Below, piece by piece: positions 56,228 through 64,000 of a DNA stretch of 64,000 bases. The notes under the pieces were generated by a model that saw nothing but the letters and a program-made list of their open reading frames with translations, was not told where the DNA came from and searched no databases. A program made the position numbers and the translations under genes. Every line of letters begins with the position of its first letter. Within the stretch, counting starts at the first letter, position 1. This DNA comes from Betaproteobacteria bacterium. GTDB taxonomy: Bacteria > Pseudomonadota > Gammaproteobacteria > Burkholderiales > Sulfuricellaceae. The DNA lies in NCBI GenBank assembly GCA_021373185.1, contig JAJFTF010000036.1:21146-85145 (forward strand), in the 5' to 3' direction.

Positions 56228-56656
56228 ATGAAAACCTTTTCTGCAAAGCCACACGAAGTAAAACGTGACTGGTATGTGGTAGATGCCACTGATAAAGTTT
56301 TGGGTCGTCTGGCCAGCGAAGTCGCTTTGCGACTGCGCGGCAAGCACAAGCCTGAATTCACCCCGCACGTGGATACCGGCGATTATATCGTGGTGATCAA
56401 CGTGGACAAGTTGCGCGTTACCGGCAACAAAGCCGAGGGCAAGGTGTATCACCGCCATACGGGTTACCCCGGCGGTCTTTACAGCACTACTTTCGCCAAA
56501 ATGCACGCTCGTTTCCCGGGTCGCCCGCTGGAAAAAGCGATCAAGGGCATGCTGCCGAAAGGCCCATTGGGCTACGCCATGTTCCGCAAGCTGAAAGTGT
56601 ACAAAGGCGCGCAGCACATGCATAGCGCACAGCAACCCAAAGTACTGGAAATTTAA
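56228..56656 (+). CDS. rplM: 50S ribosomal protein L13
   Basis: 142 aa. [40 protein letters not shown] and AVKGML-type segment [20 protein letters not shown] are standard for L13. Binds 23S rRNA early in assembly. It begins the rplM-rpsI operon; the S9 gene follows at 9 nt. Confidence 0.99.
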   Translation: MKTFSAKPHEVKRDWYVVDATDKVLGRLASEVALRLRGKHKPEFTPHVDTGDYIVVINVDKLRVTGNKAEGKVYHRHTGYPGGLYSTTFAKMHARFPGRPLEKAIKGMLPKGPLGYAMFRKLKVYKGAQHMHSAQQPKVLEI

Positions 56657-56665
56657 GGAATCACC

Positions 56666-57058
56666 ATGATCGGCAACTACTACTACGGCACTGGCCGTCG
56701 CAAAAGCTCTGTAGCTCGGGTGTTTCTGAAGCCTGGCAAGGGTGACATCATCGTCAACGACAAGCCTGTCGATATTTTCTTCTCGCGCGAAACCGGCCGT
56801 ATGGTCGTGCGCCAGCCACTGGAATTGACCAGTCATCAAGGCACGTTCGACATTATGGTCAACGTGCATGGTGGTGGCGAATCCGGCCAGGCAGGTGCAG
56901 TGCGTCATGGCATTACTCGTGCCCTGATCGATTATGACGCAGCGCTGAAAAGCACATTGAGCAACGCCGGTCTGGTTACTCGCGATGCGCGCGAAGTTGA
57001 ACGGAAAAAGGTTGGTCTGCGCAAGGCGCGTCGCGCCAAGCAGTTCTCCAAGCGTTAA
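56666..57058 (+). CDS. rpsI: 30S ribosomal protein S9
   Basis: 130 aa. [20 protein letters not shown] at the N-terminus and the C-terminal [17 protein letters not shown], whose tail reaches the P site, identify S9. Followed by a strong terminator. Confidence 0.99.
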   Translation: MIGNYYYGTGRRKSSVARVFLKPGKGDIIVNDKPVDIFFSRETGRMVVRQPLELTSHQGTFDIMVNVHGGGESGQAGAVRHGITRALIDYDAALKSTLSNAGLVTRDAREVERKKVGLRKARRAKQFSKR

Positions 57059-57076
57059 TCGCTGCTGCACTCGCAA

Positions 57077-57103
57077 AAAAGCCGCCTTATGGCGGCTTTT
57101 TTG
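57077..57103 (+). terminator. Rho-independent terminator after rpsI
   Basis: AAAAGCCGCC / GGCGGCTTTT around TTAT, with T-run. Confidence 0.95.
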
Positions 57104-57179
57104 TTGCTTATCGGTAATTGTCGTCTGGCGGCAATGGGCTTATTATTATCAATAAATTCGATATTGGAGTTTGGGCGTT

Positions 57180-58208
57180 ATGGTTAAGGTTGGAATCGTA
57201 GGCGGCACGGGATACACCGGGGTGGAACTGCTGCGCTTGCTGGCGCAGCATCCTGAGGTCAATCTGGTGGCCATCACTTCGCGCAAGGAAGCCGGCATGG
57301 CGGTGAGCGACATGTTCCCCAATTTGCGCGGCAGGGTGGGGCTGAAGTTCGTCGATCCGACCAATGCACCGCTCAAGTCCTGCGATGTGGTATTTTTTGC
57401 CACACCCAACGGTATCGCCATGCAGGATACGCGCGAATTGCTCGATGCCGGTGTGCGGGTGATCGATCTGGCGGCGGATTTCCGCATCAAGGATGTGGCG
57501 TTGTGGGAGAAGTGGTATGGCATGAAACACGCCTGCCCCGACCTGATTGCCGAGGCGGTTTACGGTTTACCGGAACTCAACCGCGAAAAGATCAAGGGCG
57601 CGCGCCTGATCGCCAATCCTGGCTGTTATCCGACTGCGGCGCAGTTGGGCTTTATGCCCCTGATTGAGGCGGGCGTGGCCGATCTCGGACATTTGGTGGC
57701 TGATTGCAAATCCGGCGTTTCCGGTGCGGGCCGCAAGGCCGAGGTGGGCGCGCTGTTCAGCGAGGCGGCGGATAACTTCAAGGCATACGCTGTGGCCGGG
57801 CATCGCCACTTGCCGGAGATTCGCCAAGGACTTTCGCTGGCGGCGGGCAAGCCGGTGCAACTGACCTTCGTGCCGCATTTGACGCCACTGATTCGTGGCA
57901 TACACGCTACCCTGTATGTGCGCCTGACTGCCGATGTCGATTTGCAGGCGCTTTATGAGAAGCGCTACGCCAGCGAATATTTTGTTGATGTGTTGCCTGC
58001 CGGAGCTCATCCTGACACTCGTTCCGTGCGCGGCGGAAATTTCTGTCGGATCGCAGTGCACCGTCCACAAGGTGGAGATATTGCCGTGGTACTATCGGTA
58101 ATCGATAATCTGACCAAAGGCGCTGCGGGGCAAGCGGTGCAGAACATGAATATTATGTTTGGCATTTCCGAAACTATGGGCCTGGAGCAAATTCCGCTGT
58201 TGCCATGA
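57180..58208 (+). CDS. argC: N-acetyl-gamma-glutamyl-phosphate reductase
   Basis: 342 aa. NADPH-binding [20 protein letters not shown], catalytic Cys in [15 protein letters not shown], and [10 protein letters not shown] near the active site. Third step of arginine synthesis. ATG 57180 is preferred over TTG 57171. It overlaps the next gene by ATGA, an odd pairing of an Arg enzyme with envelope or cytoskeletal genes also seen in relatives. Confidence 0.97.
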   Translation: MVKVGIVGGTGYTGVELLRLLAQHPEVNLVAITSRKEAGMAVSDMFPNLRGRVGLKFVDPTNAPLKSCDVVFFATPNGIAMQDTRELLDAGVRVIDLAADFRIKDVALWEKWYGMKHACPDLIAEAVYGLPELNREKIKGARLIANPGCYPTAAQLGFMPLIEAGVADLGHLVADCKSGVSGAGRKAEVGALFSEAADNFKAYAVAGHRHLPEIRQGLSLAAGKPVQLTFVPHLTPLIRGIHATLYVRLTADVDLQALYEKRYASEYFVDVLPAGAHPDTRSVRGGNFCRIAVHRPQGGDIAVVLSVIDNLTKGAAGQAVQNMNIMFGISETMGLEQIPLLP

Positions 58209-58948
58209 GGCTACGCCGCACACTGAAACGTAATTTTGGTATTGCCGCCTCACCCCTGACGGTGCGCAGGCATGTGGCGTGGTACTGGCGTTTGCCGGTT
58301 TTCATGGTTTTGCTGGCCGGTGTAGCCGCTCTGTCATGGTGGTTCTATGATGCCGGATTGCATTTTGCTGGATTCGAGCGCGGTGTTACGGTGGAAGAGG
58401 TGCAGCGACTGAAGGAAAAGGTCGATGTGCTGGAGCGTGAAAATGCCCTCTGGCGTTCGGTTGGCGCTCAGAGCGAGCGCAAAATACAGATCGAGCAGAT
58501 AACACAGAAAGACCTTGTCAAAAACGTCAAGACGCTGCAGGATGAAAACGCTCAACTGAAAGAGGACCTGGTTTTTTTCCGCAAGCAGATGTCGCCAGAC
58601 AAAAACGGCGACGAGCTGAGCATCTACCGTTTCAAGGTTGAAAATATCATGCCGGGTGAATACCGTTATCGTCTGCTACTCTTGCAGGGTGGGCAGAGAG
58701 AGCGCGAGTTTCAGGGTAAGGTTGAGTTGCTGGTTAATCTGGCACGGGGGAGTGAAAAGACGGTGATGACCATCCCCTCTGCGAAGGGGGCTGATGCCCG
58801 TGCGTACAATTTGAGCTTTAAATATTACCAGCGTCTGGAAGGCACTTTCCATGTGGAGCCCAAGGCGGTGGTGAAGAATGTCCAGATACGTGTGTTCGAA
58901 AATGGTGCTGCGCAGCCGAAGCTGATGCAAACCGTCAACTTGACTTGA
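58205..58948 (+). CDS. DUF6776-like membrane coiled-coil protein
   Basis: 247 aa. One transmembrane helix ([19 protein letters not shown]) near residues 30-48, then a coiled coil ([20 protein letters not shown] to about residue 125), then a beta-rich periplasmic domain with [20 protein letters not shown]. Located between argC and bactofilin, so it may act with the bactofilin filament at the envelope; this is inference. Confidence 0.8.
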   Translation: MRLRRTLKRNFGIAASPLTVRRHVAWYWRLPVFMVLLAGVAALSWWFYDAGLHFAGFERGVTVEEVQRLKEKVDVLERENALWRSVGAQSERKIQIEQITQKDLVKNVKTLQDENAQLKEDLVFFRKQMSPDKNGDELSIYRFKVENIMPGEYRYRLLLLQGGQREREFQGKVELLVNLARGSEKTVMTIPSAKGADARAYNLSFKYYQRLEGTFHVEPKAVVKNVQIRVFENGAAQPKLMQTVNLT

Positions 58949-58964
58949 AGATTGGGGATAGGAG

Positions 58965-59378
58965 ATGTTTTTCGGAAGCGATAAAAAAAGCAAGCCACAA
59001 AATCGGATCGATTCCTTGATTGGCGCCGGTACGAAGATAGAAGGCAATATCATTTTCAGTGGCGGATTGCGGGTGGATGGTGGCATCAAGGGGAATATCA
59101 GCGAGGCGAGCGATCAGCCCAGTACGCTGGTGTTGAGTGAGCAGGCGCGAATCGAGGGTGTGATACGCGTATCGCACGTCGTCGTCAATGGCGCGGTGAT
59201 CGGGCCGGTGCATGCCCATGAATATGTGGAACTGCAATCCAAATCCCGTGTCACAGGCGATGTATTCTACAAAACGCTGGAGATGCATGTCGGGGCGATT
59301 ATCGAAGGCAAACTGGTGCACCGGGAAGATGACGCCGCTGCACAGTCGATTGAAGCCGAGCCGGTTGTGAGTGGTTGA
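58965..59378 (+). CDS. Bactofilin
   Basis: 137 aa. The bactofilin core is a right-handed beta-helix: DSLIGAGTKIEGNIIFSGGL, LRVDGGIKGNI, STLVLSEQARIEGVIRVSHV, VVNGAVIGPVHAHEYVEL and HVGAIIEGKLVH. Forms polymers at the membrane that scaffold shape or cell-wall enzymes. A cell-wall M23 peptidase is encoded 1.6 kb away on the other strand, a frequent bactofilin neighbour. Confidence 0.95.
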   Translation: MFFGSDKKSKPQNRIDSLIGAGTKIEGNIIFSGGLRVDGGIKGNISEASDQPSTLVLSEQARIEGVIRVSHVVVNGAVIGPVHAHEYVELQSKSRVTGDVFYKTLEMHVGAIIEGKLVHREDDAAAQSIEAEPVVSG

Positions 59379-59434
59379 CCAATTAACTCAACTATAGGAT
59401 AATTGGTTGTGCCCGTTTTTTAAGGAGATTCAGA

Positions 59435-59785
59435 ATGAATGCAGTGACTGATGTGCCCAGCCCGCTGAACTTTACCGATAGCGCTGCGGCCAAGGTAAAG
59501 CAGTTGATCGATGAGGAGGGGAATCCAGCGCTGAAATTGCGTGTATTTGTGAGCGGCGGCGGCTGCTCTGGCTTCCAGTATGGCTTCACCTTTGATGAGA
59601 CTGTTAATGAGGATGATACGACGGTGGAGAAGGGTGGCGTGTCCCTATTGATCGATCCGATGAGCTTCCAGTATCTGGTGGGTTCGGAGATCGACTACCA
59701 GGAAGGCTTGCAGGGTTCGCAGTTCGTGATCAAGAATCCGAATGCTACCACGACTTGCGGTTGCGGTTCGTCCTTCTCGGCGTAA
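59435..59785 (+). CDS. erpA: Iron-sulfur cluster insertion protein ErpA
   Basis: 116 aa, A-type carrier. Conserved cysteines are in [13 protein letters not shown] and [34 protein letters not shown] is the family start. It passes Fe-S clusters to target proteins. Strong ribosome binding site AAGGAGA upstream of ATG 59435. Confidence 0.97.
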   Translation: MNAVTDVPSPLNFTDSAAAKVKQLIDEEGNPALKLRVFVSGGGCSGFQYGFTFDETVNEDDTTVEKGGVSLLIDPMSFQYLVGSEIDYQEGLQGSQFVIKNPNATTTCGCGSSFSA

Positions 59786-59812
59786 ATTTCAAGCGGTTCA
59801 GTGAATTAAAGA

Positions 59813-59834
59813 AAGGGGCGAAAGCCCCTTTTTT
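59813..59834. terminator. Bidirectional terminator between erpA and anmK
   Basis: AAGGGGC / GCCCCTT around GAAA, T-run on the + strand and A-tract on the other, between two convergent genes. Confidence 0.92.
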
Positions 59835-59838
59835 GATT

Positions 59839-60933
59839 TTATGCCAAGTAGATTGCACCGAGAATGCGCTCCCCTTTTGCGCCCGTCACCTCCGGCAAAT
59901 TGCCCGGGCGCCCATCAAGCGTTTGCTTGGCAAGCCAGGCAAACGCGAACGCTTCCACCCAGTCTGCAGGCACACCCAAGTCATCGGTCAATGCGACAGC
60001 CCTGCTTGGTAACCGCTGTTTCAGCCGACGTACCAGTGTTCCGTTATGGGCGCCGCCGCCGCACAGGTAGATTTCGCCCGTCTCTTTGCAGTGTGTTTCG
60101 AGCGCGCCGGCTATGCCGTCTACGGTCAACTCCAGCAGCGTAGCCTGGACATCGACCGGTGGAAAATCGGGCGACAGGAAGCGTTCCAGCCACGGCAGAT
60201 TGAACAGGTCGCGGCCCGTGCTTTTGGGTGGTACGGCGAGAAAGAACGGTTCGGCAAGAAGTTTTTGCAGCAGGTCGGGGATGATCTGGCCTGTTCCCGC
60301 CCAAGCGCCATTCTTGTCATAAGGCTGGCCGAGGTGCCGCATGGCCCAAGTGTCCATCAGGAGATTGCCTGGGCCGCAATCGAAGCCGAGTACCTTGCCG
60401 TGACGTGGCAGATAGGTCAGGTTGCTGATGCCGCCGATGTTGACGATGGCGCGGTGATGTTCCAAGTGACGGAAGAGCGCGGCGTGGAAAGCCGGTACCA
60501 GTGGCGCGCCATGCCCGCCTGCCGCGATATCGCGGCTTCGGAAATCCGCAACCACTGAGATGCCGGTCAGTTCGGCGAGCAATGCCGGGTTCGCCAATTG
60601 GAGGGTGAAGCCGAGATCGGGGCGGTGGCGCACGGTCTGTCCATGGCAGCCAATGGCTCCTATTTGTGACGCCTGAATTCCGGATTGTTTCAGTAGCGCC
60701 AAGACTGCTTCAGCATAGCTGCGCGACAATTTATTGGCTGCCAGCGCGGCGCGCTCCAGTTCGTTGTCTCCGGCGCTGTTCAGTGCGAGCAGTTCGGTGC
60801 GCAGGGGTTCGCCAAACGGGATAAATTGGGTGTGCAGAAGCTTGCTGGCGCCGTTCTCAAAAGCGACCAGAGCCGCATCAATACCATCGAGGCTGGTGCC
60901 GGACATCAGTCCGACATAGTATTGGGGGGGCAT
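59839..60933 (-). CDS. anmK: Anhydro-N-acetylmuramic acid kinase
   Basis: 364 aa. YYVGLMSGTSLDGIDAALVA is the characteristic phosphate-binding start; IGCHGQTVRHRP and VNIGGISNLTYLP follow, and GGGAHNGTLVRRLKQRLP is near the C-terminus. It converts anhydroMurNAc to MurNAc-6-phosphate. With AmgK, MurU and MltA in this window it indicates an active cell-wall recycling pathway; the linking MurNAc-6-phosphate phosphatase (MupP) is not identified here. It is followed, 22 nt upstream on this strand, by the M23 peptidase gene. Confidence 0.96.
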   Translation of the reverse strand: MPPQYYVGLMSGTSLDGIDAALVAFENGASKLLHTQFIPFGEPLRTELLALNSAGDNELERAALAANKLSRSYAEAVLALLKQSGIQASQIGAIGCHGQTVRHRPDLGFTLQLANPALLAELTGISVVADFRSRDIAAGGHGAPLVPAFHAALFRHLEHHRAIVNIGGISNLTYLPRHGKVLGFDCGPGNLLMDTWAMRHLGQPYDKNGAWAGTGQIIPDLLQKLLAEPFFLAVPPKSTGRDLFNLPWLERFLSPDFPPVDVQATLLELTVDGIAGALETHCKETGEIYLCGGGAHNGTLVRRLKQRLPSRAVALTDDLGVPADWVEAFAFAWLAKQTLDGRPGNLPEVTGAKGERILGAIYLA

Positions 60934-60955
60934 TGGAGCCTGTTGAAATAGGCGA

Positions 60956-62275
60956 TTAGTCGAGCGATGCCAGATTGGTGTTCTTCAGCAGGTTCAGCCG
61001 GATCGCCAGGCTTTCTGCGACCTTGCTGAAATCAGCCTTGTATTGCGAGGCAATAGGGAAGGCGGTCGGCATGGCGATGGTCAGCGGGTTGCGCTGTACG
61101 CCGGCAATACGGAATTCGTAGTGGAGGTGGGGGCCGGTTGCAAGGCCGGTCATGCCGACGCGTCCGATGATGTCGCCCTGGCTGACTTTGCTGCCTTTGT
61201 GCAGGTTTTTGGCGAAGGCGGAAAGATGGCCGTAGGCGGTGCTGAACGAGCCCTGATGCTGTAGAACGATCAGGTTGCCATAGCCGTTCTGTTTGCCGAC
61301 GAAGGCGACGGTGCCGTCGGATACGGCTTTCACGCGCGTGCCGGTCGGTGCGCCATAGTCAACCCCCCTATGGGCGCGCCATTCTTTCAGCACCGGGTGG
61401 AAGCGAGCATTGGTAAAGCCTGAAGTGATCCGCGAAAACTCAAGGGGGGAGCGCAGAAATGCCTTGCGCAGGTTTTTGCCTTCCGGTGTGTAGTAACCGC
61501 TGCGGCTCTCGCGATCCTGAAAGTAAATGGCGCGGTAGCTTTTGCCGTTGTTGATGAACTCTGCTGCGAGCACGCGACCGGTCTTGATCAGTTCGCCTTT
61601 GTTGTAAAAGGATTCATAAACCACGGTGAATTTGTCGCCTTTTTGCAGGTCACGGTGGAAATCGATGTCCGACGAAAAGATGTCGGCGATCTGCATGGCG
61701 ATATTGTCTGGAATGTTGGCCGCATCGGTTGCGCCGAACAATGAATTTCTGATTTCTGCCGATTTCATTAGAACTCGAGTTTCAAGCGGTACGGCCTGGT
61801 CACTGACCTTAAACCCGTCGCCCTGCTTTTCCACCTTCAGCATGGTTTCGCTGCTACTGATATATTGCAGGCCGAGGAGATTTCCTTCTGAATCGGTCTG
61901 GGCCCGGACAATTCGACCGGGGATCAATAGGCGAAGGGATTTGGAATTTTGCGCGTTTTGCAGAAAGCCTGTGATGTCTTCATCGTTGACATTGAGGCGG
62001 TCGAGTAGTGTGGAGATGGTGTCACCGCGTTGAATTTTCTCTTCGTGCCAGAAGTTGCCGGCGATGTTGGAGGCGGGGGTGATGCTGGGAAGCTGCAGAT
62101 TCTCGATGACGGTATGAACAGGAATCCGGCGCGTTTCTGTTTCCGGCGCAATACCGAAAGCCGCGACCATGCCGAACAACGGCAAGCTGGATAAAGCCAC
62201 CAGCCAGCGCAGGCTGAATTTTCGTTCTTGCGGGAACAGCTTTTGCGTTAAAATGCCGATCTTGTTGTTTTGCAT
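60956..62275 (-). CDS. M23 family peptidoglycan endopeptidase (LytM domain)
   Basis: 439 aa. One N-terminal helix (LRWLVALSSLPLFGMVAAFG), a LysM/OapA-like domain (KIQRGDTISTLLDRLNVNDE), and a C-terminal LytM domain with zinc ligands in HRGVDYGAPTGTRV (HxxxD) and GPHLHYEFR (HxH). It cuts peptidoglycan cross-links at the periplasmic face. ATG 62275 has AGGGAAG directly upstream and gives a better start than the earlier in-frame codon. It is near bactofilin and anmK. Confidence 0.93.
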   Translation of the reverse strand: MQNNKIGILTQKLFPQERKFSLRWLVALSSLPLFGMVAAFGIAPETETRRIPVHTVIENLQLPSITPASNIAGNFWHEEKIQRGDTISTLLDRLNVNDEDITGFLQNAQNSKSLRLLIPGRIVRAQTDSEGNLLGLQYISSSETMLKVEKQGDGFKVSDQAVPLETRVLMKSAEIRNSLFGATDAANIPDNIAMQIADIFSSDIDFHRDLQKGDKFTVVYESFYNKGELIKTGRVLAAEFINNGKSYRAIYFQDRESRSGYYTPEGKNLRKAFLRSPLEFSRITSGFTNARFHPVLKEWRAHRGVDYGAPTGTRVKAVSDGTVAFVGKQNGYGNLIVLQHQGSFSTAYGHLSAFAKNLHKGSKVSQGDIIGRVGMTGLATGPHLHYEFRIAGVQRNPLTIAMPTAFPIASQYKADFSKVAESLAIRLNLLKNTNLASLD

Positions 62276-62374
62276 GACTTCCCTGAGCTTTTTTTGTACG
62301 CGCAAGCTTATCAGAAGATTGGCGGCTCGTGAAGTTCATATCAATTACTTATTGTTTAGGCGGACAGTTAATAG

Positions 62375-63574
62375 ATGACCCAGACCAATGATGCATTGCA
62401 GATTATAAAGAGGGGGTGCAACGAGCTGCTGTTAGAGCCGGAGCTCGTTGAAAAGCTGGCCACCGGCAGGCCGTTGCGGATAAAGGCGGGATTCGACCCC
62501 ACTGCACCGGATCTGCACCTCGGTCATACTGTTTTGCTTAATAAGCTGCGCCAGTTTCAGGAATTGGGGCACGAGGCGATGTTCCTGATCGGTGATTTTA
62601 CCGGCATGATCGGCGACCCGACCGGAAAGAACGTGACCCGCAAGCCGTTGACCCGCGACGACGTGATCGAGAACGCGCGTTCTTACGAGCAGCAGATTTT
62701 CAAGATTCTCGACCCGGAAAAAACGCTGGTAATGTTCAATTCCAGTTGGATGGGCGAGATGTCGGCTGCCGATCTGATCGGCTTGGCCGCCAAGCATACG
62801 GTTGCGCGCATGCTGGAGCGGGATGATTTCCAGAAGCGCTACAGCACCGGCCAGTCCATCGCGATTCATGAGTTCCTTTATCCGTTGATCCAGGGCTATG
62901 ACTCGGTGGCGATGAAGGCCGATGTCGAGTTGGGCGGCACCGACCAGAAATTCAATCTGCTGGTCGGGCGCGAATTGCAGAAGCATTTCGGGCAGCCCCC
63001 CCAAGTCGTGCTGACCATGCCGATTCTGGAAGGGTTGGATGGCGTCAACAAGATGTCCAAGTCGCTCGGTAACTATATAGGCATTCATGAACCGCCCAAT
63101 GATATGTTCGGTAAGCTAATGTCGGTTTCCGACGATCTGATGTGGCGCTATATAGAGTTGCTGTCGTTTCAGCCCTTGTCCCAGATGGCGTTGTGGAAAA
63201 AAGAAACGAGTGAAGGACGCAATCCACGCGATATCAAGGTGCTTTTCGCCCAGGAAATTGTGACCCGATTCCATAGCAAGGTGGATGCAGAAGCTGCGCT
63301 GGCCGATTTTGAGGCCCGTTTCAGGCAGGGTGCGATGCCGGATGAGATGCCGGAAATTTCACTCGCAGGCGGGGCGGACGGGCTGCCAATCAGCCAGGTG
63401 CTCAAGCAGGCAGGGCTAACCGCCAGCACTTCGGATGCGCTGCGCATGATCGATCAGGGCGGCGTGAAGCTCGATGGAGAGAAATTAAGTGACAAAACGC
63501 TCAAGCTGAAATCAGGTGAAACGGTCGTGGCGCAGGTGGGCAAGCGCAAGTTTGCGCGCATCTCGGTAATTTGA
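62375..63574 (+). CDS. tyrS: Tyrosyl-tRNA synthetase
   Basis: 399 aa, TyrZ-like form. Class I HIGH motif [15 protein letters not shown] signature [11 protein letters not shown], and a C-terminal S4 domain ([20 protein letters not shown]). The N-terminus is [20 protein letters not shown]. It precedes the rRNA operon, which starts 383 nt downstream. Confidence 0.97.
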   Translation: MTQTNDALQIIKRGCNELLLEPELVEKLATGRPLRIKAGFDPTAPDLHLGHTVLLNKLRQFQELGHEAMFLIGDFTGMIGDPTGKNVTRKPLTRDDVIENARSYEQQIFKILDPEKTLVMFNSSWMGEMSAADLIGLAAKHTVARMLERDDFQKRYSTGQSIAIHEFLYPLIQGYDSVAMKADVELGGTDQKFNLLVGRELQKHFGQPPQVVLTMPILEGLDGVNKMSKSLGNYIGIHEPPNDMFGKLMSVSDDLMWRYIELLSFQPLSQMALWKKETSEGRNPRDIKVLFAQEIVTRFHSKVDAEAALADFEARFRQGAMPDEMPEISLAGGADGLPISQVLKQAGLTASTSDALRMIDQGGVKLDGEKLSDKTLKLKSGETVVAQVGKRKFARISVI

Positions 63575-63639
63575 TGCGCACACAGCTTGATGATTCTAAA
63601 GGGCTTGTGATTTTCTTGTAATAAATCTGTCAAAAAGCC

Positions 63640-63667
63640 TTGACCGCAAACCCTGGGTCTATATAAT
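63640..63667 (+). promoter_or_regulatory. rRNA promoter P1
   Basis: -35 TTGACC (63640-63645), 16-nt spacer, -10 TATAAT (63662-63667). It is followed by a GC-rich segment CTTCTCGACGAAGCGCG. Strong consensus, as in rRNA promoters. Confidence 0.85.
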
Positions 63668-63724
63668 GCGGCCTTCTCGACGAAGCGCGAACGGCGCAAC
63701 GATGAGAAAGGTGCAAAAGAGTTG

Positions 63725-63752
63725 TTGCAGTTTTTGTGAAACTCTGTAGAAT
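63725..63752 (+). promoter_or_regulatory. rRNA promoter P2
   Basis: -35 TTGCAG (63725-63730), 16-nt spacer, -10 TAGAAT (63747-63752), 57 nt after the first -10. GCGCACC follows, similar to a GC-rich discriminator. Confidence 0.8.
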
Positions 63753-63803
63753 GCGCACCTCGCTTCGGCAGTGCTGAAGCCGCTTCTGAGGAATTGGAAG
63801 CCC

Positions 63804-63901
63804 TGTTCTTTAAAAAAATACAGCCGATAAGCGTGGGCACTTGTTGCTGGTGAGCTTGGACCTTTCGGGGTAAAAGCGCACTCAAAAGTAACAAGTGCTT
63901 G
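63804..63901 (+). promoter_or_regulatory. rRNA leader: boxA-like antiterminator and processing stem
   Basis: TGTTCTTTAAA (63804-63814) resembles boxA (TGCTCTTTAACA). GGCACTTGTT (63836-63845) and AACAAGTGCT (63889-63898) form an inverted pair in the leader that fits a 16S leader stem. This belongs to the 382-base gap between tyrS and 16S. Confidence 0.65.
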
Positions 63902-63956
63902 CGTAAGACGAACGTCTTAAACAAGCATTAAAAAGCATTAAAATTAAGCAGAGATT

Positions 63957-64000
63957 AAACTGAAGAGTTTGATCCTGGCTCAGATTGAACGCTGGCGGAA
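63957..64000 (+). rRNA. rrs: 16S ribosomal RNA, 5' end only
   Basis: AAACTGAAGAGTTTGATCCT is the conserved 5' end of 16S rRNA (position 8 of E. coli numbering is AGAGTTTGATC at 63964), continuing CTCAGATTGAACGCTGGCGG. The window ends after the first 44 nt. The start at 63957 is estimated by analogy to E. coli. Confidence 0.97.

Overview
The window reads as a contiguous piece of a betaproteobacterial chromosome, most likely Nitrosomonadales (Gallionellaceae/Sulfuricellaceae-like). I infer this from gene content and order (rpe-gph-trpEGDC, rplM-rpsI-argC, glyQS-gmhB-plsC, lptD-surA-pdxA-rsmA, erpA-anmK-M23 peptidase-tyrS followed by 16S rRNA) and the Neisseria-type porin; no search was run. Most genes are high-GC housekeeping genes in short operons with 1-4 nt overlaps. 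No tRNA gene and no CRISPR array were seen.

Layout. 1-5.6 kb: end of a YajR-like MFS transporter, ssb, two flavoproteins, a WGR protein and two small conserved unknowns (DUF924, DUF2288). 5.65-11.1 kb: the accessory region. A REP-associated tyrosine transposase (RAYT) with a tandem truncated copy abuts a chromosomal integron: integrase gene intI on the + strand, an attI region at about 10.02 kb, and six cassettes (seven genes, all on the - strand) separated by five attC sites; the sixth attC is cut off by the RAYT copy. 11.1-19.2 kb: lnt (3 nt after intI), GIY-YIG, a glutaredoxin-like protein, glyQS, gmhB, plsC, a metallopeptidase and gloA. 19.2-28 kb, - strand: a 40-aa DUF3149 protein, an orphan MotA-like protein, rsmA, pdxA, surA, lptD. 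27-32 kb, + strand: amgK, murU, pepP, dsbC, a methyltransferase and a ferritin-like protein.

32.1-42.3 kb is a metal-uptake locus, probably for copper: a PspF-like sigma-54 activator, a TonB-dependent receptor behind a consensus -24/-12 promoter and a 15-bp-arm palindrome, a beta-propeller protein with a CECC and a CPHH motif, a TlpA-like thioredoxin, TonB-ExbB-ExbD, a second receptor of the copper (OprC/NosA) family with its own -24/-12 promoter, and a second TonB.

42.3-49.7 kb: mltA, apaG, rpe, gph, trpEGDC. 49.8-56.1 kb: porin, a Phd/VapC toxin-antitoxin pair, a membrane TPR protein, a GlcF-like Fe-S protein and an OsmC protein. 56.2-64 kb: rplM-rpsI, argC, a coiled-coil protein, bactofilin, erpA, anmK, an M23 peptidase, tyrS, and a ribosomal RNA operon with two tandem promoters and the first 44 nt of 16S rRNA.

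The strongest accessory signals are the integron with its unknown cassettes, the sigma-54-controlled uptake locus, and a family of intergenic hairpins sitting 8-15 nt upstream of five start codons inside operons. Two genes (the DUF924 gene and pdxA) appear to use non-canonical start codons.
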